A stretch of 64,000 nucleotides of DNA from DASVHS01 sp035468985 (GTDB lineage Bacteria > Acidobacteriota > Thermoanaerobaculia > Gp7-AA8), in contig DATISF010000038.1 in assembly GCA_035468985.1 (NCBI GenBank), positions 163,775-227,774 of the forward strand, in the 5' to 3' direction. Shown piece by piece: positions 42,889 to 51,273 of the stretch; positions within the stretch are counted from its first letter, which is position 1, and every line of letters begins with the position of its first letter. The translations under genes and the position numbers were made by a program. Under the pieces are notes generated by a model. It saw only the letters and a list, made by a program, of their open reading frames with translations, was not told the DNA's origin and searched no databases.

Positions 42889-44322
42889 GTGACCGACGTG
42901 CAGAAGAACAAGCAGCAGTTCGATAGGACCATTGTCGACGGCCCGATCGGCAGCGCTGTGTGGCGGCTGGCCTGGCCGACGATGCTGCAGAACGTCATCG
43001 CCGGGATCCAGGGAATCATCGACCATGTGATGGTCGGCCACTACGTCGGCTACACCGGCAACGCGGCGATCGGCGTCAGCTGGCAGATCATCGTGGTCGT
43101 CATCGTCTTCATCACCTCGCTGTTCACGGGCATGGGTGTGCTGGTGTCGCGCTTTGCCGGCGCGAACGATCCCGAAAAAGTGAACCGCGTCGTCTACCAG
43201 GCGCTGCTGACGGCGCTCGGGCTGTCGTTCCTCATGGCCACATTCGGCTCGCTCGCCGCGCCGTCGCTTCTCAACCTCGTGAACGCGGCTCCGGAGGTTC
43301 AACGGCAGGCGCTGCCGTTCCTGCGGATGATGTTCATCGGCGTCGTGGGGATGATGATGTTCTTCATGCTGAGCGCCGCATTCCGCGCCGCCGGCGACGC
43401 CCGCACTCCCCTGCGCCTCGGCGCGTTCATGACCGTGCTGACGATCGTGTTCAACGTCATCCTCATTCCTCGGTTCGGAACGATCGGCGCGGCGTTCGGG
43501 ACGATCGCCAGCAGCACAATCGTCGCCGCGTACGGCATCCGGCTGCTTTTCGTTCCCGGTTCAGTGATTCATTTCCATCGAGGAATGGATCTGACTCCCG
43601 ACTTCAGCATCATCCGCGCGCTCTTCCGGTTCGGATTGCCGACGGGCGTGCAGGGAATTGCCATGAACATCGCCGGTGTGCTGCTTCTGCGATTCATCGG
43701 ATCGCTGCAGCACAGCGCCGCGGCGCAGGCGGCGTATGCGGTCTGCTATACGGAGTTGTTCTCGCTCATCACCTGGACGTCGTTCGGGCTGATGGGCGCC
43801 TCGGCCACGATCGCCGGACAGAACCTCGGTGCAGGGAAACCCGACCGCGCCATCAAAGGCGTGGCCATGGCCGCGCGGATCGGGGTCGGCGTTGCCGCCG
43901 TCGTCGGCGCCGCGTTTCTCATCATCCCGGACGCACTTCTGGGCATCTTCGGGATGACGGAGCCGCTGGTCACGTCGATCGGCGCCCAGCTCCTGCGATA
44001 TCTGAGCGTGTCCGGCTTCTTCATCACCGTTGCGCTCAGCTACACGGGCGGACTGCAGGGAACGGGAGACACGCGCAGCCCGCTCTACATCTCGATCATT
44101 TCGCAGATGATCGTGCCGATCGGACTCTGCGCATTTCTGCAGTCGACGCGCGGCCTTCAACCCACCGACATCTGGTCGGCGATCGTCCTCGGCCACCTGA
44201 CGCGCTGCGTGCTGAGCGTTCTGCGATTCCGGCAGGGACAGTGGCGGCACATCGCCGTCAGTATCGAGGGAGCCCCGGCTTCAGCCGGGGAGCAGGCACC
44301 GGCGGAAGCCGGCGCTCCATGA
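42889..44322 (+). CDS. MATE-family efflux transporter
   Basis: 477 residues from GTG 42889. Twelve hydrophobic segments. MATE motifs: 'WPTMLQNVIAGIQGIIDHVM', 'LSAAFRAAGDARTPLRLG', 'ASATIAGQNLGAGKPDRA' and 'SYTGGLQGTGDTRSPLYIS'. It exports drugs or metabolites by cation antiport. The last ~18 residues ('EGAPASAGEQAPAEAGAP') are encoded by two palindromic repeats (44268-44318) and are unlike the family. They look like a C-terminal extension from repeat capture. Confidence 0.92.
   Translation: MTDVQKNKQQFDRTIVDGPIGSAVWRLAWPTMLQNVIAGIQGIIDHVMVGHYVGYTGNAAIGVSWQIIVVVIVFITSLFTGMGVLVSRFAGANDPEKVNRVVYQALLTALGLSFLMATFGSLAAPSLLNLVNAAPEVQRQALPFLRMMFIGVVGMMMFFMLSAAFRAAGDARTPLRLGAFMTVLTIVFNVILIPRFGTIGAAFGTIASSTIVAAYGIRLLFVPGSVIHFHRGMDLTPDFSIIRALFRFGLPTGVQGIAMNIAGVLLLRFIGSLQHSAAAQAAYAVCYTELFSLITWTSFGLMGASATIAGQNLGAGKPDRAIKGVAMAARIGVGVAAVVGAAFLIIPDALLGIFGMTEPLVTSIGAQLLRYLSVSGFFITVALSYTGGLQGTGDTRSPLYISIISQMIVPIGLCAFLQSTRGLQPTDIWSAIVLGHLTRCVLSVLRFRQGQWRHIAVSIEGAPASAGEQAPAEAGAP
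44268..44318. repeat. Two adjacent palindromes encoding the MATE C-terminus
   Basis: GAGCCCCGGCTTCAGCCGGGG and CACCGGCGGAAGCCGGCG are successive palindromic units of the GCCGGCTTCAGCCGGC type, common in GC-rich genomes. They are read through in frame by the MATE gene and end just before the stop codon. Confidence 0.7.
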
Positions 44323-44332
44323 TTTCCTGAAC

Positions 44333-45604
44333 ATGCAGATCGGGCTGGACATCAATCCGCTCGGCGTCATGGTGGGACTGGTGATCGTTCTCACGATGAC
44401 CGCCGCTGCGTTGACGGACGTCGTTCTCATCATCGTTGTCCTGGTGCGCCGGCGCGCCGGAAGTCTCGTCTTTGCGATCGGAGCGACGACCTGCTTCGCG
44501 TCCGCCGCGCTTCTGCTTCAGCGGCTGTCGGGACGCGTGATCGCACCGTCATTCCTGATGGCGATGTACTTCTCGGTATCCGTGCTCGGCCTTCTGCTGA
44601 TGCTGGCGGCGCTTTCGGTGTCGTTCCGGATCTCGCGCGCCGTCTTTGCTCTCCTCGCGCTTCCCGTCCTCGGCATCGCGCTCGAGGCGTGGATCGATAT
44701 GGAGCGGCGCGATGGGTTGCGCGAAGCCGTCTTGCAGGAGGATGTCGCTGCGGCGCGCGCGTGGCTCTCGAAAGGCGCGGCGCGGCATCGTCATGACGGA
44801 CCGTTCCGCCAGGCAATGATCGTGGAGGCGGCACACGACGCCAATTTCGATCTCGTCGCCGCGCTGCTGTCCGCGGGAGCCGATCCGAACACGCCGGACG
44901 ACCAGCACACACCGCTGGTCGCCGCGATCACCGCGGATCCCGTGCTGCGCCTGCACGAGATCGATCGCCAAGTCCATCGGCGCAATCGCTTGCGCACCGC
45001 GAAGCTGCTGCTCGATCACGGAGCCGATCCGAATCGGCCGGCAAAACCGGGCCAGCCGACGCCGGCGGAGCTTGCGTGGGCGGCCGACGATCGCGAAATG
45101 CAGTCCCTGCTCGAGGAGAAAGGCGCGAACAACGCGCGAACCGTCGCATCCGATTTCGAGAATCTGATGCTCGCCGCGGCCGAAGGCGATTCGAGGCGCG
45201 TCGACGAGATCGTCAACGCCTACGGCGGGCGCCTTCAGCAGGATCCGGCGGGACGCGCGCCGCTCGTGGCGGCCGCCGCGGGAGGACATCTGACGATCGT
45301 CGATTCGTTGTTGAAGCGATACCACGGCCTCGTGTCGTGCGAACTCGTCTATCGCGCACTCGATGCGGCGGCGCAGGGAGGTCATTCGGACGTCTTTCTG
45401 CACCTTCTCGACGTCTGTGTGAATTTCTATGACGGCCGTCCACTGGTCTCCGCCGCGGCAGCCGGCCGCGCCGATCTCGTTCGGGCGGCGCTCGCGAAGG
45501 GCTATCCGGTCCGCGCCACGAATCCGAAAACGCAGATGACGGCGGTGGAAGCCGCGGCCGCAGCGGGTCATGAAGATGTGGTCAAACTGCTGCGGGCGCA
45601 GTAG
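44333..45604 (+). CDS. Membrane-anchored ankyrin-repeat protein
   Basis: 423 residues. The first ~125 residues contain four membrane helices ('VMVGLVIVLTMTAAALTDVV', 'LVFAIGATTCFASAALLL', 'FSVSVLGLLLMLAALSV'). The rest are ankyrin repeats: 'FDLVAALLSAGADPNTPDDQ', 'RTAKLLLDHGADPNRP', 'PLVAAAAGGHLTIVDSLLK', 'GHEDVVKLLRAQ'. Ankyrin domains mediate protein contacts, so this is likely a membrane-tethered scaffold. It lies 10 nt after the MATE stop. Partner unknown. Confidence 0.85.
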   Translation: MQIGLDINPLGVMVGLVIVLTMTAAALTDVVLIIVVLVRRRAGSLVFAIGATTCFASAALLLQRLSGRVIAPSFLMAMYFSVSVLGLLLMLAALSVSFRISRAVFALLALPVLGIALEAWIDMERRDGLREAVLQEDVAAARAWLSKGAARHRHDGPFRQAMIVEAAHDANFDLVAALLSAGADPNTPDDQHTPLVAAITADPVLRLHEIDRQVHRRNRLRTAKLLLDHGADPNRPAKPGQPTPAELAWAADDREMQSLLEEKGANNARTVASDFENLMLAAAEGDSRRVDEIVNAYGGRLQQDPAGRAPLVAAAAGGHLTIVDSLLKRYHGLVSCELVYRALDAAAQGGHSDVFLHLLDVCVNFYDGRPLVSAAAAGRADLVRAALAKGYPVRATNPKTQMTAVEAAAAAGHEDVVKLLRAQ

Positions 45605-45610
45605 CGACGA

Positions 45611-45860
45611 CGACTTCTTCATGTACTTTCAGTTGCGCGGCTTCCCCTCGGCCATCCACTCGATGGCCTGGTCGCGGTGACTTCATCGACGTGATCCGCT
45701 CGATGCCTTTCTGCCCCACGAGAATGCCTTCCAGAAGCCGAAGCGCATGTGCTCCTTGAACGCGGCCATCAGGCCAGCGTCCCCCGCGCATTCGAAGAAC
45801 GGCGTGTTCCACTTCATCGTCTCTTCGAGGCCGGGGCACGGCCGCATGCGCCGCCGTCAG
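45611..45860 (-). pseudogene. Decayed DUF1801/YdhG-family gene
   Basis: On the minus strand, fragments in three frames match DUF1801 proteins in order. First 'CPGLEETMKWNTPFFE' and 'GLMAAFKEHMRFGFWK' (family signature). Then, after a frameshift near 45730, 'ILVGQKGIERITSMKS'. Then, after a deletion, 'QAIEWMAEGKPRN' followed by a stop and 'KYM', where the family has Trp (RNWKYM), so TGG has become TGA. The N-terminus and centre are missing. It is therefore a clear pseudogene, not a translated protein. Confidence 0.75.
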
Positions 45861-45861
45861 T

Positions 45862-46935
45862 CTAGACGCGAAACCCGCGATCGCGCGCGAAGACCATCGC
45901 CTGCGGGCGCGTCCACACGCCGAGCTTGTCGTAGATCCTCGAGATGTGATTGCGGACGGTCTTTTCGGAGATCGTGAGCCGTTCTCCGATCTCCGCGTTG
46001 GCGAGACCCTCGGTCAGCAATCCCAGGATCTCGCGCTCACGCGGCGAAAGCGCCGTAAACGGATCATCACCTCTTCTTTCGGTCTGACGAAGCCCGCAGA
46101 ATTCGAGCACCGCATCCTGGAATCGCGGCCACGCCGGTTCGTCCTCGAGCAGGACGTGGTTCTTCGAATTGAGCTCGACGAACTGTGCGTCGCGAATCGC
46201 CGACGCCAGGAGCCGCCCTTCCGAGATCGGCACGACGTTGTCTTCACGGCCATGAATGACGAGCGTCGGAACGCGCACCCGCTCCAGCAGATCCGTCACG
46301 TTCAGCTTCGCCCGCATCTTCATCAGTTGCGACGCCACGTCCGCCGACGTCGTCCGGCGGCACAATTCGTTGAACCAGGCCATCTGCTCCGGCGTCCCTT
46401 CGGGAATGAAGCGCGACGTGAAGAGCTGCCGAAACGCCGGGTTCTCCTTCCCCCAACCGACGCGGATGGCCTCGATGACCAGCCGGTACTCGCGCGCGGC
46501 ATCGGGGTTGTCGCGATAGAACGTTCCGCGCGCGTACCCGCCGTAGAGAATCATGTGCGACACGCGTTCCGGATGCCGCACCGCGTACGCGATGCACGCC
46601 GCCGCTCCCTGGGAGATTCCGAGGAGGGCGAAGGGACCCTCGGGGCGGGAGGCGTCCACGACGCTTTCGAGATCCTTCGTCCATCGGTCGAGGGAAAGGT
46701 CGGAGACCTCAGATTCTGTGAGCCCGCAGCCGCGCTCGTCGTAACGCACGTAGTGGAAATGCGCGCTGAAGAAGCGCAGCCAGTGCTGCCACACCGGGCT
46801 CTCCCACTCGAACTCGAGATGGGTCATCCAGTTGGCAGCCTTGACCAGAAGCGGTCCCGATCCCGCCTCGGCCCAGGCGAGCTTCGCACCATCATCCGTG
46901 CTCAGGAAACGAATTCGCTGGCGTGCCTGGGACAT
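45862..46935 (-). CDS. Alpha/beta-hydrolase fused to LuxR-type DNA-binding domain
   Basis: 357 residues from ATG 46935; a much longer in-frame extension to 48078 runs through neighbouring genes and is rejected. Residues 1-275 are an alpha/beta-hydrolase with nucleophile Ser108 in 'LLGISQGAAA', 'YDERGCGLTES' and 'TLVIHGREDNVVPISEG' (Asp), 'NSKNHVLLEDEP' (His). Residues ~290-357 form a LuxR helix-turn-helix ('LSPREREILGLLTEGLANAE', 'KTVRNHISRIYDKLGV'). Such fusions are thought to be regulators that sense a small ester or lactone. The hydrolase triad is intact, so it may also be catalytic. Confidence 0.9.
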   Translation of the reverse strand: MSQARQRIRFLSTDDGAKLAWAEAGSGPLLVKAANWMTHLEFEWESPVWQHWLRFFSAHFHYVRYDERGCGLTESEVSDLSLDRWTKDLESVVDASRPEGPFALLGISQGAAACIAYAVRHPERVSHMILYGGYARGTFYRDNPDAAREYRLVIEAIRVGWGKENPAFRQLFTSRFIPEGTPEQMAWFNELCRRTTSADVASQLMKMRAKLNVTDLLERVRVPTLVIHGREDNVVPISEGRLLASAIRDAQFVELNSKNHVLLEDEPAWPRFQDAVLEFCGLRQTERRGDDPFTALSPREREILGLLTEGLANAEIGERLTISEKTVRNHISRIYDKLGVWTRPQAMVFARDRGFRV

Positions 46936-47022
46936 TTGTCCTGCCCGATCCCGTGATTGTAAGGCGATCCGGGACACGGCACCCATACCGCCGGCACCGG
47001 CGATGGCCGATCTTTGGGCATC

Positions 47023-47862
47023 ATGATCAAGCGAGTCGGATTCTTCGCCTACGGCCTCATCTGTTACGCGGCCTTCTTCGCCACGTTCCTGTACGCGGTC
47101 GGCTTCATCGGCGGCTTCCTCGTGCCCACGACGCTGGACGGAACGGCGCGCGGTCCGCTGGCCGAGGGCATCGCCATAAACGCGGCGCTTCTCGGCCTCT
47201 TCGCGATTCAGCACAGCGTCATGGCCAGGAGATGGTTCAAGGAGCGGTGGACGCGCATCGTGCCGCCGGCGATCGAGCGCTCGACGTACGTCCTGTTCTC
47301 CAGCCTCGCGCTCATCCTGGTGTTCTGGCAGTGGCGTCCCCTCGGCGGCGCCGTGTGGACGGTCCAGGATCCGGCGGGCCGCGCGGTTCTGCGCGCTCTC
47401 TTCGGGTTCGGCGTCCTGCTCGTCCTCTTCGCCACGTTCCTGATCAATCACTTCGACCTTTTCGGACTCCGGCAGGTGTGGCTGGCCCTCCGTGGCAAGC
47501 CGTACACGAAGCTGCAGTTCGGAACGCCCGTCCTCTACCGTTTCGTGCGCCACCCGCTCTATGTCGGATGGTTCTTCACGTTCTGGATGACGCCGGCGAT
47601 GACCTACGCGCATCTTCTGTTCGCTGCTGCGACCACGTGCTACATCCTGCTGGCCATCCAGTTCGAAGAGCGCGATCTCGTTCACGAGCATGGCGCGGCA
47701 TACGAGGAGTACCGGCGGAAGGTCCCGATGCTCGTTCCGTTCGCGCGCGGTGCCTCGCCGGCTCGTCGGAATCTGGAAAGGATCGGGGCCGCGGCATTCA
47801 TCGCGTTTCTGATCAAGGGAATCATCTGGCTGGCGATTGCCGGCGCGCTGCTCTGGCGATGA
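47023..47862 (+). CDS. mddA: MddA-like methanethiol S-methyltransferase (NnrU/ICMT fold)
   Basis: 279 residues from ATG 47023, six or seven membrane helices. Conserved blocks: 'NAALLGLFAIQHSVMARRWFK', 'VPPAIERSTYVLFSSLAL', 'INHFDLFGLRQVWLALRG', 'TPVLYRFVRHPLYVGWFF' and 'IQFEERDLVHEHGAAYEEYR' (in parts). The RHPLY and ERDL motifs bind SAM and shape the active site in isoprenylcysteine-methyltransferase-type enzymes. MddA converts methanethiol to dimethyl sulfide; whole-sequence pattern fits that subgroup well, but substrate is inferred. Divergent from the hydrolase-LuxR gene over an 87-bp gap (46936-47022) that would carry both promoters. Confidence 0.75.
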   Translation: MIKRVGFFAYGLICYAAFFATFLYAVGFIGGFLVPTTLDGTARGPLAEGIAINAALLGLFAIQHSVMARRWFKERWTRIVPPAIERSTYVLFSSLALILVFWQWRPLGGAVWTVQDPAGRAVLRALFGFGVLLVLFATFLINHFDLFGLRQVWLALRGKPYTKLQFGTPVLYRFVRHPLYVGWFFTFWMTPAMTYAHLLFAAATTCYILLAIQFEERDLVHEHGAAYEEYRRKVPMLVPFARGASPARRNLERIGAAAFIAFLIKGIIWLAIAGALLWR

Positions 47863-47902
47863 GCGTGGTGGTACAGTTCTCCGAACCTCAAAGGAGAGCT
47901 GT

Positions 47903-48412
47903 ATGTCGCGAACGCTGATCCGCTGGTCGATCGCTGCCCTTTTGCTTTCACCGGCCACGTTGCTGGCGCAGACGACGAGGAAAGACGCGCTCACCACATT
48001 TCTGTTTGGCCTGAAGATCACCGGCGTGAGTTTTGGCTCGACAGGCGAAGCATTCTTCCATTCGGTTGGGGGGCTCAAGTCGGAAACCGAAGTGACGGAT
48101 TACCAGAGCGGAGGAGCGAACGGCGGCACGCAGAAGATCCCCGGTGCCCTGCACTTCGGCGACATCACGCTGAAGCGCCTCGTCAATGCCGATGCTTCAT
48201 TGGCCGCGTGGCGAAAACTCGTCGAAGACGGAAACGTCCAGGCTGCACGGCATCCGGGTACGATCGTCCTGTACGACAAACAAAACAAAGAGATCGCTCG
48301 CTGGAACATTCAGAACGCCTGGCCGAGCAGGCTATCGATCGAACTGGATCCGGATACCGGTGATCCAGTCGAAGTGATCACCCTCGCGGTCGAAGGCATC
48401 CGTCGTCAGTAG
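47903..48412 (+). CDS. Exported phage tail-tube-like (gp19 family) protein
   Basis: 169 residues from ATG 47903 with AGGAG upstream. After residue 23 the protein has the pattern of contractile-tail tube proteins: 'FLFGLKITGVSFGSTGEAFF', 'SVGGLKSETEVTDYQSGG', 'GDITLKRLVNADASLAAW', 'WNIQNAWPSRLSIELDP'. Unusually it begins with a Sec-type signal (MSRTLIRWSIAALLLSPATLLAQ), so it should be exported. Tail tubes normally polymerise in the cytoplasm, and no sheath, baseplate or other phage gene is nearby. It is a lone exported homologue; function unknown. Confidence 0.8.
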   Translation: MSRTLIRWSIAALLLSPATLLAQTTRKDALTTFLFGLKITGVSFGSTGEAFFHSVGGLKSETEVTDYQSGGANGGTQKIPGALHFGDITLKRLVNADASLAAWRKLVEDGNVQAARHPGTIVLYDKQNKEIARWNIQNAWPSRLSIELDPDTGDPVEVITLAVEGIRRQ

Positions 48413-48449
48413 GTGACGATCTTCCCGCGCCCGATCCGGCCCGATCCGC

Positions 48450-49982
48450 CTACTTCTTCAGCTCCGCCATTTCTGTCTGGGCCCGTTTCCGGAGGATGAG
48501 CGCGTTCCGCCGGTTGGGGGCGACGGAGATCGCCGCGTCGATCTCCGTCAGCGCGTCTGACGGGTGTCCGGTTTCGAGCAGCATGTCCGCGAGAAGCTCC
48601 CGCGCCGGAATGATCGCTCCCGGCGTGACGGGATGTTTTTCCGTCCGCGCTTCGAGATCGGCAGCGCCTCGCGCGAGCCGCAGGGCGTCGTCGTCCTTCT
48701 GCTCCGCGTGCGCGATCCACGCCGCCGCTCCGAGCCGCTGGATCTCGACCTGATCGGCCCAGTACGCGCTCTTCTGATCGACGAGTTTCTGATGCAACGC
48801 CTGGAGATGCTCGAGGGCGTCGCGCGCGACCGCCAGGTCGCCGCTCCTCGCTCCGCCAATGGCCCGTGCGAAGTGCACATTCGCCTCCGAGTACGCGAAT
48901 TCGTCGAACGAGATGTTCTTCGGTACGGTCAACGCGGCGGCCTCCTTCCACTGCCGGCGCTCCAGCGCATAACGCGCCGGCACGGCGGAGATGGCGTACG
49001 CGGCCGCGAAGTTCGGATTGTCCAGCTTCTTCACCGCGGCAGCGGAATCGACGTACTTCTTCGCGTCCGCATCGCGGCCCAGCTGCAGATACGCATAGAC
49101 GAGGTAATCGACCGCGTGCAGCTCATCGAACGACGACATCGCCGGATCGTGTTTGATCACGTAGTCGTGCGCCGCCTTTCGCGACGCGAGATTCGACGCG
49201 ATCGACTCGTCCCACAGGCCCAGGCGGGTGAAGATGTGCGAGGGCATGTGCAGCGCGTGGGGCGAGGCGGGCGCAAGCTTCGCGTACACGCGCGCGGCCG
49301 GCAGCGCCAGCGGGGCCAGTTCGGGGTAATCGAAGCTGTGGATGATGTAGTGCGCGACGCCCGGGTGCTCCTTCTCGTTCGGCAGAACTCCATTCAGGAT
49401 CTCGGCCGCCGCTTTCTGTTTCGCGTACGTCTTGTCGTTGGGCGAGGCGGTGCCGAGAATCGCCAGCGCGTAGAAGATCGAGGCCTCGTCGTCGTTCGGG
49501 TTCGTCGCGGCAACCTTCTGCATCGCCGACTCGTACGCGGCCGCGCGGGTCGCGTGCGGCGTGTTCGCAGAGTCCGCGTAGAACGCGTTGATGGCATCGA
49601 TGTACGCGCGCTCACGCTCGCTCTTCGCGCCGATCTCTTTCGCCTTCAGCGCCGCCTCGGCGCCGCTCTTCAGCTCCTTCGGCGTCGGCGGCTGCCAGAC
49701 CGGGTGGTAGTTCGCCATGGCCACGCCCCACCACGCCATGCCGCATGCCGGATCCGCGTTCGCGGCCTCACGAAACGACTTCTCGGCTTCGAAGTACCAG
49801 AACGAGTGAAGCAGCGCGACCGCGCGGACGATGTCTCGCTGCGCGGCTTCATTGCACGAGGTGACGAAGTTCACCTTGCCGACATTGCCGAGGTCGACAC
49901 CCTCATCGTGGTGATGTTCGTGTTGGGCTACGACCGGAAGGGCGAACAGCGACGCTGCCAGGCACGCAGTGGCGATGCGCAT
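48450..49982 (-). CDS. Secreted TPR-repeat protein
   Basis: 510 residues with signal peptide MRIATACLAASLFALPVVAQ and an early His cluster ('HEHHHDEG'). Helical pairs follow with TPR spacing: 'RDIVRAVALLHSFWYFEAEKSF', 'AWWGVAMANYHPVW', 'EASIFYALAILG', 'PELAPLALPAARVYAKLAPAS' and 'GHPSDALTEIDAAI'. 'GVAHYIIHSFDYPELA' and 'HALHMPSHIFTRLGLW' are conserved His-rich blocks of a family of periplasmic TPR proteins. It binds proteins or ligands outside the cytoplasm. Divergent from TspO. Confidence 0.85.
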   Translation of the reverse strand: MRIATACLAASLFALPVVAQHEHHHDEGVDLGNVGKVNFVTSCNEAAQRDIVRAVALLHSFWYFEAEKSFREAANADPACGMAWWGVAMANYHPVWQPPTPKELKSGAEAALKAKEIGAKSERERAYIDAINAFYADSANTPHATRAAAYESAMQKVAATNPNDDEASIFYALAILGTASPNDKTYAKQKAAAEILNGVLPNEKEHPGVAHYIIHSFDYPELAPLALPAARVYAKLAPASPHALHMPSHIFTRLGLWDESIASNLASRKAAHDYVIKHDPAMSSFDELHAVDYLVYAYLQLGRDADAKKYVDSAAAVKKLDNPNFAAAYAISAVPARYALERRQWKEAAALTVPKNISFDEFAYSEANVHFARAIGGARSGDLAVARDALEHLQALHQKLVDQKSAYWADQVEIQRLGAAAWIAHAEQKDDDALRLARGAADLEARTEKHPVTPGAIIPARELLADMLLETGHPSDALTEIDAAISVAPNRRNALILRKRAQTEMAELKK

Positions 49983-50017
49983 GGAAGTCTCCTTGATGTG
50001 GTCAATGGTTGCATAGT

Positions 50018-50506
50018 ATGCCTCTCATGAGAACCGCCATTGCAGCGATCGTTCTGATCGGCGCACCGCTCGTGGCCGGAGCGGCCGGCGCGTTCGCCAC
50101 GACGAGGGCGCCGGAGTTTTTCGCGCAACTGGCGAAGCCGTCATGGGCTCCGCCGGCGTCCGTGTTCGGTCCCGTCTGGACCGCGCTTTATATCCTGATG
50201 GGGGTGGCCGCGTTTCTCGTGTGGCGCACGCACGGCTCGGCGGGCGCGCGTGGCGCGCTGATCCTGTTCGGCGCGCAGCTCATCGTCAACGCCCTCTGGA
50301 GCTGGCTCTTTTTCCGCTGGCGCCTCGGCATAGCGTCAACAGCCGACATCGCGCTTCTCTGGCTGCTGCTCGTCGCGCTCGTCATCTGGTTTGTGCGCCT
50401 TCGCCCGCTCGCGGGCGTTCTGCTTCTCCCTTATCTGGCCTGGGTCACGTTCGCCACGGCGTTGAATGTCGCGATCGTCAGAGCGAATCCCGATCTGCTG
50501 CGCTGA
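50018..50506 (+). CDS. tspO: TspO/MBR-family membrane protein
   Basis: 162 residues with five membrane helices. Signatures: 'LAKPSWAPPASVFGPVWTALYIL' (in part), 'QLIVNALWSWLFFRWRLG' and 'PYLAWVTFATALNVAIV'. TspO binds porphyrins or sterols and modulates stress responses. Start is ATG 50018; an alternative ATG at 50027 would remove three residues. Divergent from the secreted TPR gene, sharing a 35-bp gap. Confidence 0.9.
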   Translation: MPLMRTAIAAIVLIGAPLVAGAAGAFATTRAPEFFAQLAKPSWAPPASVFGPVWTALYILMGVAAFLVWRTHGSAGARGALILFGAQLIVNALWSWLFFRWRLGIASTADIALLWLLLVALVIWFVRLRPLAGVLLLPYLAWVTFATALNVAIVRANPDLLR

Positions 50507-50527
50507 TGAAAGCGCGGCGAGCCCGTC

Positions 50528-51228
50528 AAGATTGGAGCGGTGAACGCCACAACTCCAAGACAATACCCACCGCCGTGCGATGGTTCAGGGGAAGCTCGAG
50601 CAGGACGTGGAGCGTGCTCATCATGTGCAGAACGGCAAAGCCGATGGCGTAGTCGCTGCGGTAGACGATGAGCGCGGCGAGCCAAGGACGATGATCGCGA
50701 TCGCAGCAACACCGGATCGTGAGACGTAAGAGATCGTCGGACCGCCCCGCCAGCGCGAGCAGCTGCACGTTGAGATTCTCGAAAAACGAATACGCCCCGC
50801 GCAAAGAAGCGAACCTTCGCAACACTGGCGGGATCGAAAAGACGAAAAAGCTGATTGCGCACCCGCTGAAGACAACCAGCGAGATCCAGGACGAGTGGCT
50901 CTTCAGCGCGCCGCGAACACGAGAGAGACCATCCCGATCTCGCATTTCGGCGGGACCGGATGCTGCAGCAACTCTGTCGATACGTAGCCGAACGTCAGTG
51001 CGGCCATCGCAGCGGCCACGAGCTCGAGCCATCACCTGCGTGCGGCCGCGCGCTCCGCGAAGTACCGCCGGTCGTGCAGCCAGGAGATCTCGGTCAGGTC
51101 GTCAAGTGGCCCGAGCACCGCGTACGCGAAGAGGAACCGATGAACGGCGCGATGAACGCGAGAACGCAGGCGCCGATCATCAGCCCGGCGTTGACGGCGT
51201 TGACCTGATCAGTCGTGAGTGCCACGGA
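50528..51228 (-). pseudogene. Decayed multi-pass membrane protein gene
   Basis: Minus-strand fragments in different frames give a continuous membrane-protein sequence when frameshifts are bridged. In order: 'VALTTDQVNAVNAGLMIG', 'FLFAYAVLGPL' with 'LTEISWLHDRRYFAERA' in the same frame, then 'LVAAAMAALTFGYVSTELL', then 'SWISLVVFSGCAISFFVF' and 'FSIPPVLRRFASLRG', then 'WLAALIVYRSDYAIGF' and 'HMMSTLHVLLELPLNH'. At least four frame breaks and several stops lie between them. No intact reading frame explains this 0.7-kb gap between tspO and the next gene, so a degraded gene is the best explanation. Confidence 0.65.
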
Positions 51229-51273
51229 CCAGCCGCATGATCGTGGCTGGAGCGAGGTTCGTCGCAAAACTGG

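Noticed and set aside
46936..48078. Extension of the hydrolase-LuxR gene to 48078
   Set aside because: It would run antisense through the MddA-like and tail-tube-like genes and contains low-complexity charged sequence.
47903..48412. Prophage or contractile injection cluster around the tail-tube-like gene
   Set aside because: Neighbours are a methyltransferase, a TPR protein and TspO; no sheath, baseplate, lysis or integrase genes are present.
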